Positions 35,481 through 44,793 of a DNA stretch of 64,000 bases are shown here, piece after piece. Under the pieces are notes generated by a model. The model saw only the letters and a program-made list of their open reading frames with translations. It did no database searches and was not told the DNA's origin. The stretch lies in assembly GCA_913055155.1 (NCBI GenBank), contig CAJXJR010000002.1, positions 126,501-190,500 on the forward strand, written 5' to 3'. The DNA comes from an uncultured Erythrobacter sp. (GTDB lineage Bacteria; Pseudomonadota; Alphaproteobacteria; Sphingomonadales; Sphingomonadaceae). Each line of letters starts with the position of its first letter. The first letter of the stretch is position 1. Position numbers and translations under genes: made by a program.

Positions 35481-36701
35481 TCAATCGACGCGAAAGCGAG
35501 CGATGAAGAAGCCGTCCAGCCCGCCCTTGTCGGCCAGCATGCCGGGATCGGTGCGCACCCATCCTTCGGCAGTCGGCTGCAACCCGGCGGGCAGTTCATC
35601 GGCGCTGACCGGGTCTGCCGCCAGCGCACAGGCCGCCGCGATATCCTCGCCTTCGGCCCGTTCCAGTGAGCAGGTGGCGTAGACCAGCCGTCCACCCACC
35701 GCGAGCCAGTTGGCCGCGCGTTCGAGCATCTGCCCCTGCAGCTCTGCCATCGCCGCGATCTGGCGTTCGCCCACGCGGTGGATCACGTCCGGGTTGCGGC
35801 GGCAGGTGCCCGTCGCGGTGCATGGCGCATCCAGCAAGATGGCATCGTATTGCTCGTCCGGATGCCAGCCCATCACGTCGGCTTCGAGGATTCGCGCCGC
35901 CAGCCCGGTGCGTTCGAGGTTCTGCCGCAATCGCTCCAGCCGCCGCGCGGAATTGTCGAGCGCGGTTACCTGCCAGCCCTGGCTCGCCAGTTGCAGGCTC
36001 TTGCCGCCCGGCGCGGCGCACAGGTCCAGCACACGGCGTCCCTCGCCAGAACCCAGCAGGCGCGCGGGGATGGAGGCGGCCAGGTCCTGCACCCAACAGC
36101 GCCCCTCCTCGAAACCCGGCAGGTTCTCCACTGCGGTGCCGCGCGGCAGGCGCACGTGGCGCGTGGCAAGGCTTTCGCCATCCGGCACCGCGCCCGCATC
36201 GTCGTCGCGCAAGGTCAGGTCGAGCGGTGGCGGCGCGGCGATGCCGGCGGCAATCGGGGCCGCCCGCTCGCCCCAGCGCGCGGCGACGTTTTCGGGCAGG
36301 GTCGGTACTTCGGGCACGGAGGCTTCGCGCCGGGTCAACGTTGAAAAGACACCATGCGCCAGCCGTTTCGGTCCGCCGGCTAGCAGCGGCAGGGCAGTGG
36401 CGACAACCGCATGCGGCGGGGTTTCCAGCCGCAGCCACTGGGCCAGCATCATGCGCAGCACCGTGCGCGCCTTGGCATCGGCGGGCAGCGGCTTTTTCGT
36501 CGCCGAATCGATCAGCGCGTCGAGATCGACCAGCCAGCGCAGCACTTCGCCGGCAATCGCGCGGGCCAGCGCCCGGTCGGAAAAGCTTGGCAGTCCGTTC
36601 GCCGCTCCGCCCGCCTGCTCCAGCGTCTCGCCCCGACGCAGGACGGCATCGAGCATCTTCAGCGCAGCGCGGCGTGGGGCGAGTCCGGGGGTCGTGGCCA
36701 T
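35481..36701 (-). CDS. RsmB/NOP-family RNA (cytosine-5) methyltransferase
   Basis: This is a 406-residue enzyme with an N-terminal NusB-like RNA-binding domain (about 1-135) and a C-terminal SAM-dependent domain. Motif I is DLCAAPGGKSLQLA. The two family cysteines lie in DAPCTATGTCRRNPDV and YATCSLERAEGED. These are typical of m5C rRNA methyltransferases such as RsmB. The NusB-like domain plus these motifs make RsmB the closest match. It is divergent from the small SDHAF4-like gene. Confidence 0.9.
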   Translation of the reverse strand: MATTPGLAPRRAALKMLDAVLRRGETLEQAGGAANGLPSFSDRALARAIAGEVLRWLVDLDALIDSATKKPLPADAKARTVLRMMLAQWLRLETPPHAVVATALPLLAGGPKRLAHGVFSTLTRREASVPEVPTLPENVAARWGERAAPIAAGIAAPPPLDLTLRDDDAGAVPDGESLATRHVRLPRGTAVENLPGFEEGRCWVQDLAASIPARLLGSGEGRRVLDLCAAPGGKSLQLASQGWQVTALDNSARRLERLRQNLERTGLAARILEADVMGWHPDEQYDAILLDAPCTATGTCRRNPDVIHRVGERQIAAMAELQGQMLERAANWLAVGGRLVYATCSLERAEGEDIAAACALAADPVSADELPAGLQPTAEGWVRTDPGMLADKGGLDGFFIARFRVD

Positions 36702-36759
36702 GGGCACGGCCCTAGGGGCAGTTGCGCCGGAGCGCCAGAGCGCCCATGTTGCGTCCGCG

Positions 36760-36915
36760 ATGAAAAAAGCCACCAAGCGACCCGAAGGCTTTACCAAGCC
36801 TGCCCACTGGACCAACGAGCCGCTGCCCGAGCCAAAGGAAGGCAAGGTGGACGAGGAGCTCAGCCCCACCCGCTATGGCGACTGGGTGAAGGACGGGATT
36901 GCCGTCGACTTCTAG
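36760..36915 (+). CDS. DUF1674 / SDHAF4-like small protein
   Basis: This is a 51-residue protein: a basic N-terminus (KKATKRPEGF), a proline/glutamate-rich middle, and the conserved DUF1674 ending SPTRYGDWVKDGIAVDF. The family includes SDHAF4, a succinate dehydrogenase assembly factor that binds the flavoprotein subunit. No sdh genes are in the window. Its TAG stop lies in CTAG (36912-36915), shared with the stop of the convergent YceI-like gene. Confidence 0.88.
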   Translation: MKKATKRPEGFTKPAHWTNEPLPEPKEGKVDEELSPTRYGDWVKDGIAVDF

Positions 36916-37529
36916 TCCGCAGCCTCGCGCGAAAACACCAGCGATGCGGTGACCGGCACCTGCGCGGTGATCGAATCGAGGTTGGCGATCGTCGCCAGTT
37001 CGGCAACGCCCTCGGCCAGCCCATAGCTGCCGGCTGCCACCACCAGCGGCTGTGCGGTTTCGACCTTCACCAGGTCATCCCCGATCCGCGTCACGACCAG
37101 GTCTGCCGGCATGGCATTGCTGACGCCGTGCAGGTCCAGCGTTGCCTCGACCGAGGTGGTTGTCGCTTCGCCCACCGAAAGGTCGGCAAATTGCGCCGGG
37201 TCAAGCGAGATCGTAACCTGCGCCTCGGGGAAGTCGGCGACCTGGAACAGGATGTCGCGCATGCGCTCGTTACGGATGTCGACATTGGTCTCGACCGATG
37301 CGAGGTCAATATCGAGCTGCGCCACACCGTCTGGACTGACGCTGCCGGACAGGCTCCCGAAGTGGTGCACCTCTGCGACCTGGCCAGCTTTCACCGTGAC
37401 GAAGGCGACTTGCGAACGATCGCCATCAAGCACCCATGCCCCGTCAAGCGGGGTTTCGGCAGGTTCCTGCGCGCACCCAGCAAGCAGGGTGGCGGCGGCG
37501 AGACTGGCGGCAAACAGGGCTTTGGTCAC
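36912..37529 (-). CDS. YceI-family lipoprotein
   Basis: This is a 205-residue protein. The GTG start (37527-37529) has GAGGAA about five bases upstream and gives a lipoprotein signal with LAGC (Cys14). The YceI lipocalin-like barrel follows, with DGDRSQVAFVTVKAG, HHFGSLSGSVS, ASVETNVDIRNERMRDILF (about 75-93), and a final QVPVTASLVFSRE. YceI proteins bind isoprenoid-type lipids in the periplasm. The ligand here is unknown. Confidence 0.87.
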   Translation of the reverse strand: MTKALFAASLAAATLLAGCAQEPAETPLDGAWVLDGDRSQVAFVTVKAGQVAEVHHFGSLSGSVSPDGVAQLDIDLASVETNVDIRNERMRDILFQVADFPEAQVTISLDPAQFADLSVGEATTTSVEATLDLHGVSNAMPADLVVTRIGDDLVKVETAQPLVVAAGSYGLAEGVAELATIANLDSITAQVPVTASLVFSREAAD

Positions 37530-37613
37530 AACAATTCCTCGATTTCGTGGCTTTCTTGTCGGGCATTCATCGGTCATGTCGGCCCCATGCACAAGGGGGC
37601 AGGGAAATCGCGA

Positions 37614-38246
37614 TCAGTCTCGGTCGTCTTCGGCGTCCTCGACATCTTCGGGCGCCGGGCCGAACAGCTTTACCCAGTCGATCCGCAGCAGCAGCACCAA
37701 TCCGATCAGCAGGATTACCTGCAAGGCTATACCCCAGGGGCTGGACAGCGAATCGCGGAACACGTCGCCAAGGGTGGTCTGCGCGATCAGTTCTGCCGAG
37801 CCGGCATAGATCGAATAGGACACCAGCCGCCCGCTGAAAAAGGCGGCAGTGAACGCGGCAATCGGGATGCCCGCCAGCCCCACCGCAGCGAACAGCTGTG
37901 CCGACGGCACGGGTGAAATCGCGAACAGCGCCAGCCCGGCAATGCCGCGCCCCTTCTTGCGCTCGAACTCCGCGCGCAAGGCAGCGAGGCTTCGCTTGGT
38001 CTTTTCCGGCACCCAGCGCGCCAGCCAGCGAAAGCCGTGCGCCAGCGTGAACCGGCCCGAAGCTGCCGCCAGCGCGCCAACCAGCACGATGGCGGGCAAG
38101 GGCATGGCAGTGTTGAGGCCGTAGAGCACGATCACCGACCAGGTGGGCGGTCCGAAGGCGGGCATCAGGTTGATGGCATAGACCACGCCGAACAGGATCA
38201 GGAACTGGGTTACACTGCCCGACGCAGCGCCGAATGTCAGATCCAC
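37614..38246 (-). CDS. Multi-pass membrane protein, possibly VTT/DedA-like
   Basis: This protein of about 210 residues starts at GTG 38244-38246, overlapping hemH by ten bases, and has five or so hydrophobic segments. FAISPVPSAQLFAAVGLAGIP and FFSGRLVSYSIYAGSAEL resemble the re-entrant and GR...Y segments of VTT (SNARE-associated, DedA) proteins. I do not recognise a precise family. The acidic tail EDVEDAEDDRD is cytoplasmic. The start is uncertain because the frame is open well into hemH. It ends the mrp-oxidoreductase-hemH unit. Confidence 0.65.
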   Translation of the reverse strand: MDLTFGAASGSVTQFLILFGVVYAINLMPAFGPPTWSVIVLYGLNTAMPLPAIVLVGALAAASGRFTLAHGFRWLARWVPEKTKRSLAALRAEFERKKGRGIAGLALFAISPVPSAQLFAAVGLAGIPIAAFTAAFFSGRLVSYSIYAGSAELIAQTTLGDVFRDSLSSPWGIALQVILLIGLVLLLRIDWVKLFGPAPEDVEDAEDDRD

Positions 38247-39259
38247 CCGCCCAGCTCGCGCCGAATGATCGTCTCCAGCATGGCCATGCCGGGTTCGCTG
38301 GTGTTGAGGCACGACAGCGTGGCGAACTGTTCGCCGCCCGCTTCGCAGAACAGCTCCTTGCCGCGGATCGCCAGCTCTTCCAGCGTTTCCAGGCAATCGG
38401 CGGAAAAACCGGGCGCGGCGATGGCAAGGCGTTTGGTACCCTTCTGCGCCTCTGCCTCCAGCGTGTCGTCGGTGGCGGGCTCCAGCCACTTGGCCGGGCC
38501 GAAGCGGCTCTGGAAAGTGGTGACCATGCGAATGTCGGGCCGCGCCATCTTCGCTTCCAGCAGGCGCGCGGTCTTGTGGCAGTGGCAGTGGTACGGATCG
38601 CCAAGGTCCAGCGTGCGCTGCGGCATGCCGTGGAAGCTCAGCAGCAGCACTTCGGGCGTGAAGTCGAGCGCATCGATTTGCGCGCCAAGGTCTGCCGCCA
38701 GCGCATCGATATAGGCGGGATCGTCGTGATAGGGCGGCAGGGTACGCAGGCTCGTCTGCCAGCGCTTCTCGCGCAGCCAGTCCGCCGCCTTGTCAACCAC
38801 CGTCGCGGTCGTCGCTGCGCAATATTGCGGATAAAGCGGCGCAAGCAGGATTCGCTCGCAGCCTTCGCTCATCAGCTTTTCCAGCTGGCGCGGGATCGAC
38901 GGTTCGCCATAGCGCATGGCCCATTCGACCGTGACGCCATCGCCTAGCCGCGCCTGCAGGCCTTCCGCCTGTTCGCGGGTGATCGCGGCGAGCGGCGAGC
39001 CCTTGTCGGTCCACACCTCGCGATAGGCCGCCGCGCTCTTCTTGGGGCGCACGTTCAGGATCACGCCGCGCAGGATCGGCTGCCAGGCAATCGGCGGGAT
39101 CTCGATCACCCGCCGATCGGACAGGAATTCGGCCAGGTAGCGGCGCACGGGCCCTGCCTCGGGTGCTTCGGGCGTGCCGAGATTCACCACGAGCACGCCG
39201 ATTCGGCCTGACTTTACAGGGGGGTGATCGGCGGGAAGCTGTTGCTGTGTCCAGGTCAT
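38237..39259 (-). CDS. hemH: Ferrochelatase
   Basis: This is a 340-residue ferrochelatase, the last step of heme synthesis, which inserts Fe2+ into protoporphyrin. Landmarks are VLVVNLGTPEAPE (22-34), LAPLYPQYCAATTATV, the active-site LLSFHGMPQRTLDLGDPYHC with its catalytic His, and APGFSADCLETLEEL with the conserved Glu. Four-base overlap with the upstream oxidoreductase gene (ATGA) and a ten-base overlap downstream show an operon. Cysteines near the C-terminus (FCEAGGEQF, LSCLN) could ligate a [2Fe-2S] cluster as in some bacterial enzymes, which is unproven. Confidence 0.95.
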   Translation of the reverse strand: MTWTQQQLPADHPPVKSGRIGVLVVNLGTPEAPEAGPVRRYLAEFLSDRRVIEIPPIAWQPILRGVILNVRPKKSAAAYREVWTDKGSPLAAITREQAEGLQARLGDGVTVEWAMRYGEPSIPRQLEKLMSEGCERILLAPLYPQYCAATTATVVDKAADWLREKRWQTSLRTLPPYHDDPAYIDALAADLGAQIDALDFTPEVLLLSFHGMPQRTLDLGDPYHCHCHKTARLLEAKMARPDIRMVTTFQSRFGPAKWLEPATDDTLEAEAQKGTKRLAIAAPGFSADCLETLEELAIRGKELFCEAGGEQFATLSCLNTSEPGMAMLETIIRRELGGWI

Positions 39260-41529
39260 GGCGCTGCCGATAGCAGCGGAAGGCGGCGCAGGCGAACCCC
39301 AGTTGCGCTGGCAAAGGCATTGGCCACGGCAGGCGCGACGGGCGGCACGCCGATCTCGCCCGGATCGAACGGCTCTGCCTCGCTCTCGACCAGCTCGATG
39401 GTGATTTCGGGGCAATCGGCCAGGGTCGGCATGGCCAGCGCGGCCAGCCGCTGGTGCGTGGGCAGGCCCTGCGAATATTCGGTGGCGCAGCCCAGCGCCA
39501 TGCCCAGGCCGAACACCAGCCCGCCCTCGATCTGTTGCAGCGCCAGGTCGCGGTTGACCACGCGGCCTATATCGACGCAGGCGAACAGCCGCCGCACGCG
39601 CACGCCGCCTTCGCCGGCGCTGGCTTCGGCCACCACGGCAATTCGCCCCGTGGCATTGAACAGGTCCATGCGGTGGCAGGCCATGCCCTGCCCGCTGCCC
39701 GGCCTGCCGCCGTCCCAGCTGGCCAGCCGCGCCGCGCGTTGCAGGCAATCGGCCATGGCCGGGTCCTGCCCCAGCATGGCGATGCGATAGCTCATCGGCT
39801 CGCGCCCATGCTCTGCTGCCAGCTCGTCGATGAAGCATTCGCGCATGAAGCAGTTGCTGCCGTCGGCCTGTCCGCGCATCGGCGCCGTTGGCAGCATCAC
39901 GGTGACAGGCACATGCTCTACCGACAGGTTGGCCACGCCATAGGGCCCGGCAAGGCCGGAGACGGCGAAGCGGTCGGCCTCCCCCTCCAGCGCATCGATG
40001 GCGGCCCAGCTCACCTCGTTCTCGAACAGGCGACGGCCGAATTCGCGCATGCTGGGCGGACTGGCCACGCGCAGGCGCAGCGTGGCGATGTTGCCTTCGT
40101 CATCGGTCTGCGCGGCCATCACGCCGGCGACGGGCGCGCGCGGGTAACTGGCGGCCATTTCCTGCCAGCGCGACCATGTCAGCTGTACCGGCCTGCCTGC
40201 TTCGCGCGCCAGCAGCGCGACCTGGATCGCGACTTCGCTGTCCAGCCGCCGGTCGAAACTGCCGCCAGCCGCGACCGGGTAAAGCACCACCTTGGCCGCA
40301 CTGATTCCCAGCGCCTTGGCCGCAGCCTTGCGGGCATGTTCGGGCGCCTGCGTGGGCAGCCACAGTTCCAGCGTGCCATCCATCAGCCGGGCGGTAGCGC
40401 TGGTGGTCTCTATCGTGGCATGCACGCCGGGCGAGACGGCATAGGTGCGCGCCATGGTGGGGGAATAGCCCTCCACCCCGTTGCCGCGCTTTTCGAACAC
40501 CACGCCGGGCCCGTCTTCCAGACTGCTTTCCAGCGCCTCGACCATCGATGCACTGTTGACCGGACGCTCCACCCCGAAACGCGGGGCGATACGTTGCAGC
40601 GCCTGTTCGGCAGCCCACCAGTTATCGGCGATCGCCGCCAGCCAGCGCTTGCCGCGCACCAGCTGGATCAGCCCGCGCGTGCCGCGCGCAAGGCCGGCAT
40701 CGAAATCGAGCAGTTCGGACTTGTCGTGCGGGCCCTGCCGGATGGCGGCAAAGACCATGTCGGGCAGGCGCACATCGCCCGCGAATACGTGGCTGCCATC
40801 CACCTTCGACGGCAGGTCCAGACGCGGGAAGGCAGGCGCAATGTCAGGGGCATCGACGCCCGCGACGATGGCAGGGTCGGCGGGCGGATCGGTTTGCAGC
40901 GGCGGCGGATCGGGCGGGTCGAAGCGCGCGGCGTCCAGCGCCAGTTCGGCAAAGCTGGCAGCGCGTTCGTCATGGTAGATCACGCCGTTTTCCGCCCGGC
41001 ACTGCTCCCACGGCACGTCCCAGCGCGCGGCGGCTGCCTTGGCCAGCATGGCGCGCGCGGCGGCGCCGGCATCGCGGCAAGCCGCCTCGTATGCCGCCAG
41101 CGAAGTGCCGCGCGCGGTGACGGTAAAGCGTTCGTCCTGCGCCCAGTTTCGCAGCAGCAGGTCGTCGGGATCGTTTTCCAGCGCCGGGATCAGCGGCTGC
41201 CACAGGGGCGCCCAGGCTGCCGCCAGCGGCACGTTGGCATAGGCACCGCTGACCGGCGCGGGCTCTACCGCGACCTGCCGCCAGTCCGCGCCCATTTCCA
41301 TGGCCACGATCTGCGGCAGCAGGGTGGTCACGCCCTGCCCCATCTCCAGCTGCGGTACGGCCACGGTGACGACGCCGTCGGCAGCGATCTTCAGCCAGGC
41401 ATCGACCGCGAACTCGCCTTCTCCGGGTGCCAGCGGATTGTCGAAGGTGCGCGGCGTCAGGCTCCACGCCACCAGCAGCCCGCCGCCAATCGCCGCACCT
41501 GCCAGCAATCCGCGCCGCGAGACCTTCAC
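39256..41529 (-). CDS. Molybdopterin-binding large subunit of xanthine dehydrogenase family, Tat-exported
   Basis: This is a 757-residue protein with a GTG start six bases after the mrp stop. The N-terminus is a Tat signal (KVSRRGLLAGAAIGGG). The architecture is that of isoquinoline 1-oxidoreductase / aldehyde oxidoreductase beta subunits: two repeats of the aldehyde-oxidase fold, with QLEMGQGVTTLLPQI near 60-74 and a C-terminal DIGRVVNRDLALQQIEGGLVFGLG. Such enzymes need a small [2Fe-2S] subunit, often encoded alongside; none is present here. The substrate is unknown. It is cotranscribed with mrp and hemH. Confidence 0.88.
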   Translation of the reverse strand: MKVSRRGLLAGAAIGGGLLVAWSLTPRTFDNPLAPGEGEFAVDAWLKIAADGVVTVAVPQLEMGQGVTTLLPQIVAMEMGADWRQVAVEPAPVSGAYANVPLAAAWAPLWQPLIPALENDPDDLLLRNWAQDERFTVTARGTSLAAYEAACRDAGAAARAMLAKAAAARWDVPWEQCRAENGVIYHDERAASFAELALDAARFDPPDPPPLQTDPPADPAIVAGVDAPDIAPAFPRLDLPSKVDGSHVFAGDVRLPDMVFAAIRQGPHDKSELLDFDAGLARGTRGLIQLVRGKRWLAAIADNWWAAEQALQRIAPRFGVERPVNSASMVEALESSLEDGPGVVFEKRGNGVEGYSPTMARTYAVSPGVHATIETTSATARLMDGTLELWLPTQAPEHARKAAAKALGISAAKVVLYPVAAGGSFDRRLDSEVAIQVALLAREAGRPVQLTWSRWQEMAASYPRAPVAGVMAAQTDDEGNIATLRLRVASPPSMREFGRRLFENEVSWAAIDALEGEADRFAVSGLAGPYGVANLSVEHVPVTVMLPTAPMRGQADGSNCFMRECFIDELAAEHGREPMSYRIAMLGQDPAMADCLQRAARLASWDGGRPGSGQGMACHRMDLFNATGRIAVVAEASAGEGGVRVRRLFACVDIGRVVNRDLALQQIEGGLVFGLGMALGCATEYSQGLPTHQRLAALAMPTLADCPEITIELVESEAEPFDPGEIGVPPVAPAVANAFASATGVRLRRLPLLSAAP

Positions 41530-41534
41530 GGCGC

Positions 41535-42503
41535 TTAGCCTTTCGCCGCGCCGAGGAACTGGGCGATCTGCGCGGCGATCCCTGCGAAATGGGCTCCGTG
41601 CTGCGTGTCGTTTGCGGTCGGCGGCTGGCCGGTATCGCTGGCCACGCGAATTTCCATCGCCAGCGGGATACGGCCCAGGAATGGCACGCCAAGTGCCTGC
41701 GCGGCAGACTCGGTGCCGCCCTGACCGAAGGGATTGCTGATCGCGCCGCAATCGGGGCACAGGTATCCGGCCATGTTCTCCACCAGCCCGACGATGGGCA
41801 CCTGCGCCTGCTTGAACAGGTCGATCGCGCGGGTGGCGTCGATGAGCGCCAGGTCCTGCGGGGTGGAGACCACCACCGCGCCGGCAGGCTTGAACTTCTG
41901 CAGCATGGTCAGCTGCACATCGCCCGTACCCGGCGGCAAGTCGATCAGCAGCAGTTCGGTATCGCCCCAGTCGGCTTCCATCAGCTGGCCCAGCGCCTGC
42001 CCCACCATGGGCCCGCGCCATGCGATGGCCTTACCCGGTTCGATAAGCTGGCCCATTGACAGCATCTTCACGCCGAACTCGCTCTGCGTGGGGATCAGGG
42101 TATTGCCCTCGGCGCGCACCTTGTCGTTGGCCGTGCCCAGCAGCAGCGGTTGCGAGGGGCCGTAGATATCGGCATCCACCACGCCCACCTTCATGCCCTG
42201 GTTGGCCAGGGCCACGGCAAGGTTGGCGGTCAGCGTGGACTTACCCACCCCGCCCTTGCCCGACCCCACGGCGATGATCTGGCGTTGTACCTTGTCCGCC
42301 ATCAGCGCGACGCGCACTTCGTTCACGCCCTCGACCGCACCGACGGCCTGCTCCAGTTCGCGCTGCAACTGGGCGGCGGCGCTGCGGCCAAGGCCGCCGG
42401 CATCGGCGATGATCGTCGCGACACCGTCGGCAAGTTTGACCGAACGGACCATGGCGGAGAGTTCGGATGGAATGGCGGCTTTGATGTCTGCTTCGCTAGT
42501 CAT
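41535..42503 (-). CDS. apbC: Mrp/NBP35-family iron-sulfur cluster carrier ATPase
   Basis: This is a 322-residue P-loop protein. The N-terminal MIP18-like domain (about 1-90) is followed by the deviant Walker A GSGKGGVGKSTLTANLA (about 80-96), the DADIYGPSQP switch and DLPPGTGDVQLT. The cluster-binding pair is in MAGYLCPDCG (CxxC). Family role is transfer of [4Fe-4S] clusters to apoproteins. It is the first gene of a minus-strand unit with an oxidoreductase and hemH, and it is divergent from hflK. Confidence 0.93.
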   Translation of the reverse strand: MTSEADIKAAIPSELSAMVRSVKLADGVATIIADAGGLGRSAAAQLQRELEQAVGAVEGVNEVRVALMADKVQRQIIAVGSGKGGVGKSTLTANLAVALANQGMKVGVVDADIYGPSQPLLLGTANDKVRAEGNTLIPTQSEFGVKMLSMGQLIEPGKAIAWRGPMVGQALGQLMEADWGDTELLLIDLPPGTGDVQLTMLQKFKPAGAVVVSTPQDLALIDATRAIDLFKQAQVPIVGLVENMAGYLCPDCGAISNPFGQGGTESAAQALGVPFLGRIPLAMEIRVASDTGQPPTANDTQHGAHFAGIAAQIAQFLGAAKG

Positions 42504-42639
42504 GACGGCGACTGCTAGCGCGTCAAGCGCGCAAGGTCAGCAATATTGGCCCTTAGACCCCCTGTTTTTTGCGCCAAGCCTACCTATACAGGGTGTCATG
42601 ATACGTTTGGGTGGATTTTTCGAAAGGTACGGCCTGGCA

Positions 42640-43812
42640 ATGGCGGGCAAGCGCAATCCCTGGGGTACGCCCCCCGGCGGCTCCGGTGGTGGAGACGGTG
42701 GTGGTTCGGGTTCCGACGGCGAGGATACGCCGTCCGGCGGCGAAGGCGGCGACAGCCCGCCCCCGCGCGGACCGCGCAACCCGTGGCTGCCCGGCGGTGG
42801 TTCGGGGTCCGATGGCAGCGGTCGCGGACGACGCTCTGCCAATATCGAAGACCTGTTCAAGAACCGCGGCCCGGAAGGCCCGCGTCGTCGCGGCGGCGGC
42901 GGTCCGAACGGGCCCAATTTCCGCATTCCGCAGCGGCCCGGCGGCGGCAGCTGGTTCCCCATCGGCATGGCGGCGATCGCCGCGCTGTGGGTGGCGGTTA
43001 CCAGTATCCACCAGATCGCCCCGCGCGAACAGGCAGTGGTAACCTGGATGGGCGGCAAGTATTCCGAAACGCTCAATTCCGGGCTGAACTTCACCTTCCC
43101 CTGGCCGATCCAGACCGTGGAGATCGAGGACGTGGGCGAAATCCGCCGCGAGATCATCGGCGACGGAACGGAAAACCTGATCCTGACCGGCGACCAGAAC
43201 CTGGTCGACCTGTCGTACCTGGTGCGCTGGAACATCAAGGACCTGGTCGGCTACAAGTTCGAGCTGGCCGATCCGCAGGATACCCTGCGCGAAGCCGCTG
43301 AAAGCGCCATGCGCGCGGCCATCGCGGAAACCGATCTCGACACGGTGCTGTCGGGTGCTGGTCGCGAACAGGTGGAAACACGCGTGCGCACGCGGATGCA
43401 GGCGCTGCTCGATGCCTATGGCGCGGGGATCAACGTGCAGGGCGTGGAAATCGCCCGGACCGAAGCCCCGCAGCAGGTGATCGAGGCCTTCAACGACGTG
43501 CTGGCCGCGCGCCAGAACGCCGAACAGAACCTCAACGACGCGCGCCGCTACGAACAGCAGCTGCTGGCGCAGGCGCAAGGTAGTGCGGCGGAGTTCAACG
43601 AGATCTACTCGCAGTACCGCCTCGCCCCCGAAGTGACGCGGCGCCGCCTGTACTACGAGACCATGGAAACCGTGCTGCGCGATACCGACAAGACCATTAT
43701 CGAAGCCGATGGCGTAACGCCGTACCTGCCGCTGCCCGAAGTGCAGCGCCGCTCTCGCGAAAGCCAGGGGCCGACACTGACCGTCAGCCCCAACCAGCAG
43801 GGAGGGCAGTAA
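42640..43812 (+). CDS. hflK: HflK, subunit of the FtsH protease modulator
   Basis: This is a 390-residue SPFH-domain protein. The cytoplasmic N-terminus is glycine-rich (RNPWGTPPGGSGGGDGGG and further runs), and one membrane segment lies near 105-122. The SPFH domain carries REQAVVTWMGGKYSETLNSGLNFTFPWP-type strands and RQNAEQNLNDARRYEQQLLAQAQG helices. With HflC it forms a periplasmic cage around FtsH. The ATG at 42640 is chosen for the typical start AGKRNPWG; an in-frame ATG at 42598 lies just after a possible -10 box (TATACA, 42585-42590). hflC follows after one base. Confidence 0.93.
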   Translation: MAGKRNPWGTPPGGSGGGDGGGSGSDGEDTPSGGEGGDSPPPRGPRNPWLPGGGSGSDGSGRGRRSANIEDLFKNRGPEGPRRRGGGGPNGPNFRIPQRPGGGSWFPIGMAAIAALWVAVTSIHQIAPREQAVVTWMGGKYSETLNSGLNFTFPWPIQTVEIEDVGEIRREIIGDGTENLILTGDQNLVDLSYLVRWNIKDLVGYKFELADPQDTLREAAESAMRAAIAETDLDTVLSGAGREQVETRVRTRMQALLDAYGAGINVQGVEIARTEAPQQVIEAFNDVLAARQNAEQNLNDARRYEQQLLAQAQGSAAEFNEIYSQYRLAPEVTRRRLYYETMETVLRDTDKTIIEADGVTPYLPLPEVQRRSRESQGPTLTVSPNQQGGQ

Positions 43813-43813
43813 G

Positions 43814-44647
43814 ATGGTGAACATGAAGAATGCCCTGATTGCCGGCGTGATCGTGCTGGTGGCCCTGTTCAGCTCTGCCGTGATCGTGCCCGAAACGCAC
43901 CAGGCGGTGGTGATCCGCACGGGTGAACCGCTGTACACCATCAACCAGTTCGACCCGGACGAACCCTATGGCCAGACCGGTGCGGGCCTGCGTTTCCGCA
44001 TCCCCTTCATCGACCGGGTGCAGATGGTGGACCGGCGCATCCTCGACCTCGACATGGAAGGCGAGACCGTGCTGTCGAACGACCAGCAGCGCCTGGAAGT
44101 CAACGCCTATGCGCGATATCGCATCTACAACCCGGTGCTGTTCGTGCAGCGTGCGGGCAGCGAGGAATTGCTGACCAACCAGCTCGAGCCGATCCTGACC
44201 TCGGTGCTGCGCCAGGAACTGGGCCGACGCACCTTCGCCAGCCTGCTGACCCCCGAACGCGGCAATGCGATGACCAACATCCGCGATGCGCTGGACAACG
44301 CCGCCCGCCAGTACGGCGCGCAGGTGATCGACGTGCGCATCAAGCGGGCAGACCTGCCGCAGGGCACGCCGCTGGATGCCGCCTTCAACCGCATGCGGTC
44401 GGACCGCCAGGAAGAGGCCGAGACGATTCGCGCAGGCGGCCGCCGCGATGCGCAGATCATCCGGGCAGAGGCGGAAGCCGAAGCCGCGCAAATCTATGCC
44501 GAGGCCTACAACCAGGATCCAGACTTCTACGATTTCTATCGCGCCATGCAGTCCTATCGCACCACTTTCGAGACGGGCGATGGCGAAAGCGCGATCATCA
44601 TGAGTCCAGACAACGAATACCTGCGCCAGTTCCGCGGCGGGCGCTGA
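43814..44647 (+). CDS. hflC: HflC, subunit of the FtsH protease modulator
   Basis: This is a 277-residue SPFH protein, partner of HflK. One N-terminal membrane segment (about 6-25, ALIAGVIVLVALFSSAVIV) is followed by the SPFH domain with ETHQAVVIRTGEPL, GLRFRIPFIDRVQMVDRRILDLDM, then a coiled-coil DRQEEAETIRAGGRRDAQIIRAEAEAEAAQI-type stretch (given here in parts) and YRAMQSYRTTF. GGAGGG lies seven bases upstream of the ATG. A Do-type protease gene follows 146 bases later, so the three form an envelope quality-control set. Confidence 0.94.
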   Translation: MVNMKNALIAGVIVLVALFSSAVIVPETHQAVVIRTGEPLYTINQFDPDEPYGQTGAGLRFRIPFIDRVQMVDRRILDLDMEGETVLSNDQQRLEVNAYARYRIYNPVLFVQRAGSEELLTNQLEPILTSVLRQELGRRTFASLLTPERGNAMTNIRDALDNAARQYGAQVIDVRIKRADLPQGTPLDAAFNRMRSDRQEEAETIRAGGRRDAQIIRAEAEAEAAQIYAEAYNQDPDFYDFYRAMQSYRTTFETGDGESAIIMSPDNEYLRQFRGGR

Positions 44648-44793
44648 CGCGCCCGCGGTCTGTCGATTACAGCTGTCGTTAAAGGCGTGTTCAGCCGCAA
44701 TGGAGTGGAAGGCACGCCTCGATACGGAACCAATTGCGCCTCACACAACTATGCATGAGGGGAGGGCGCTTGAAGACAGAGGATACAAAGGAC

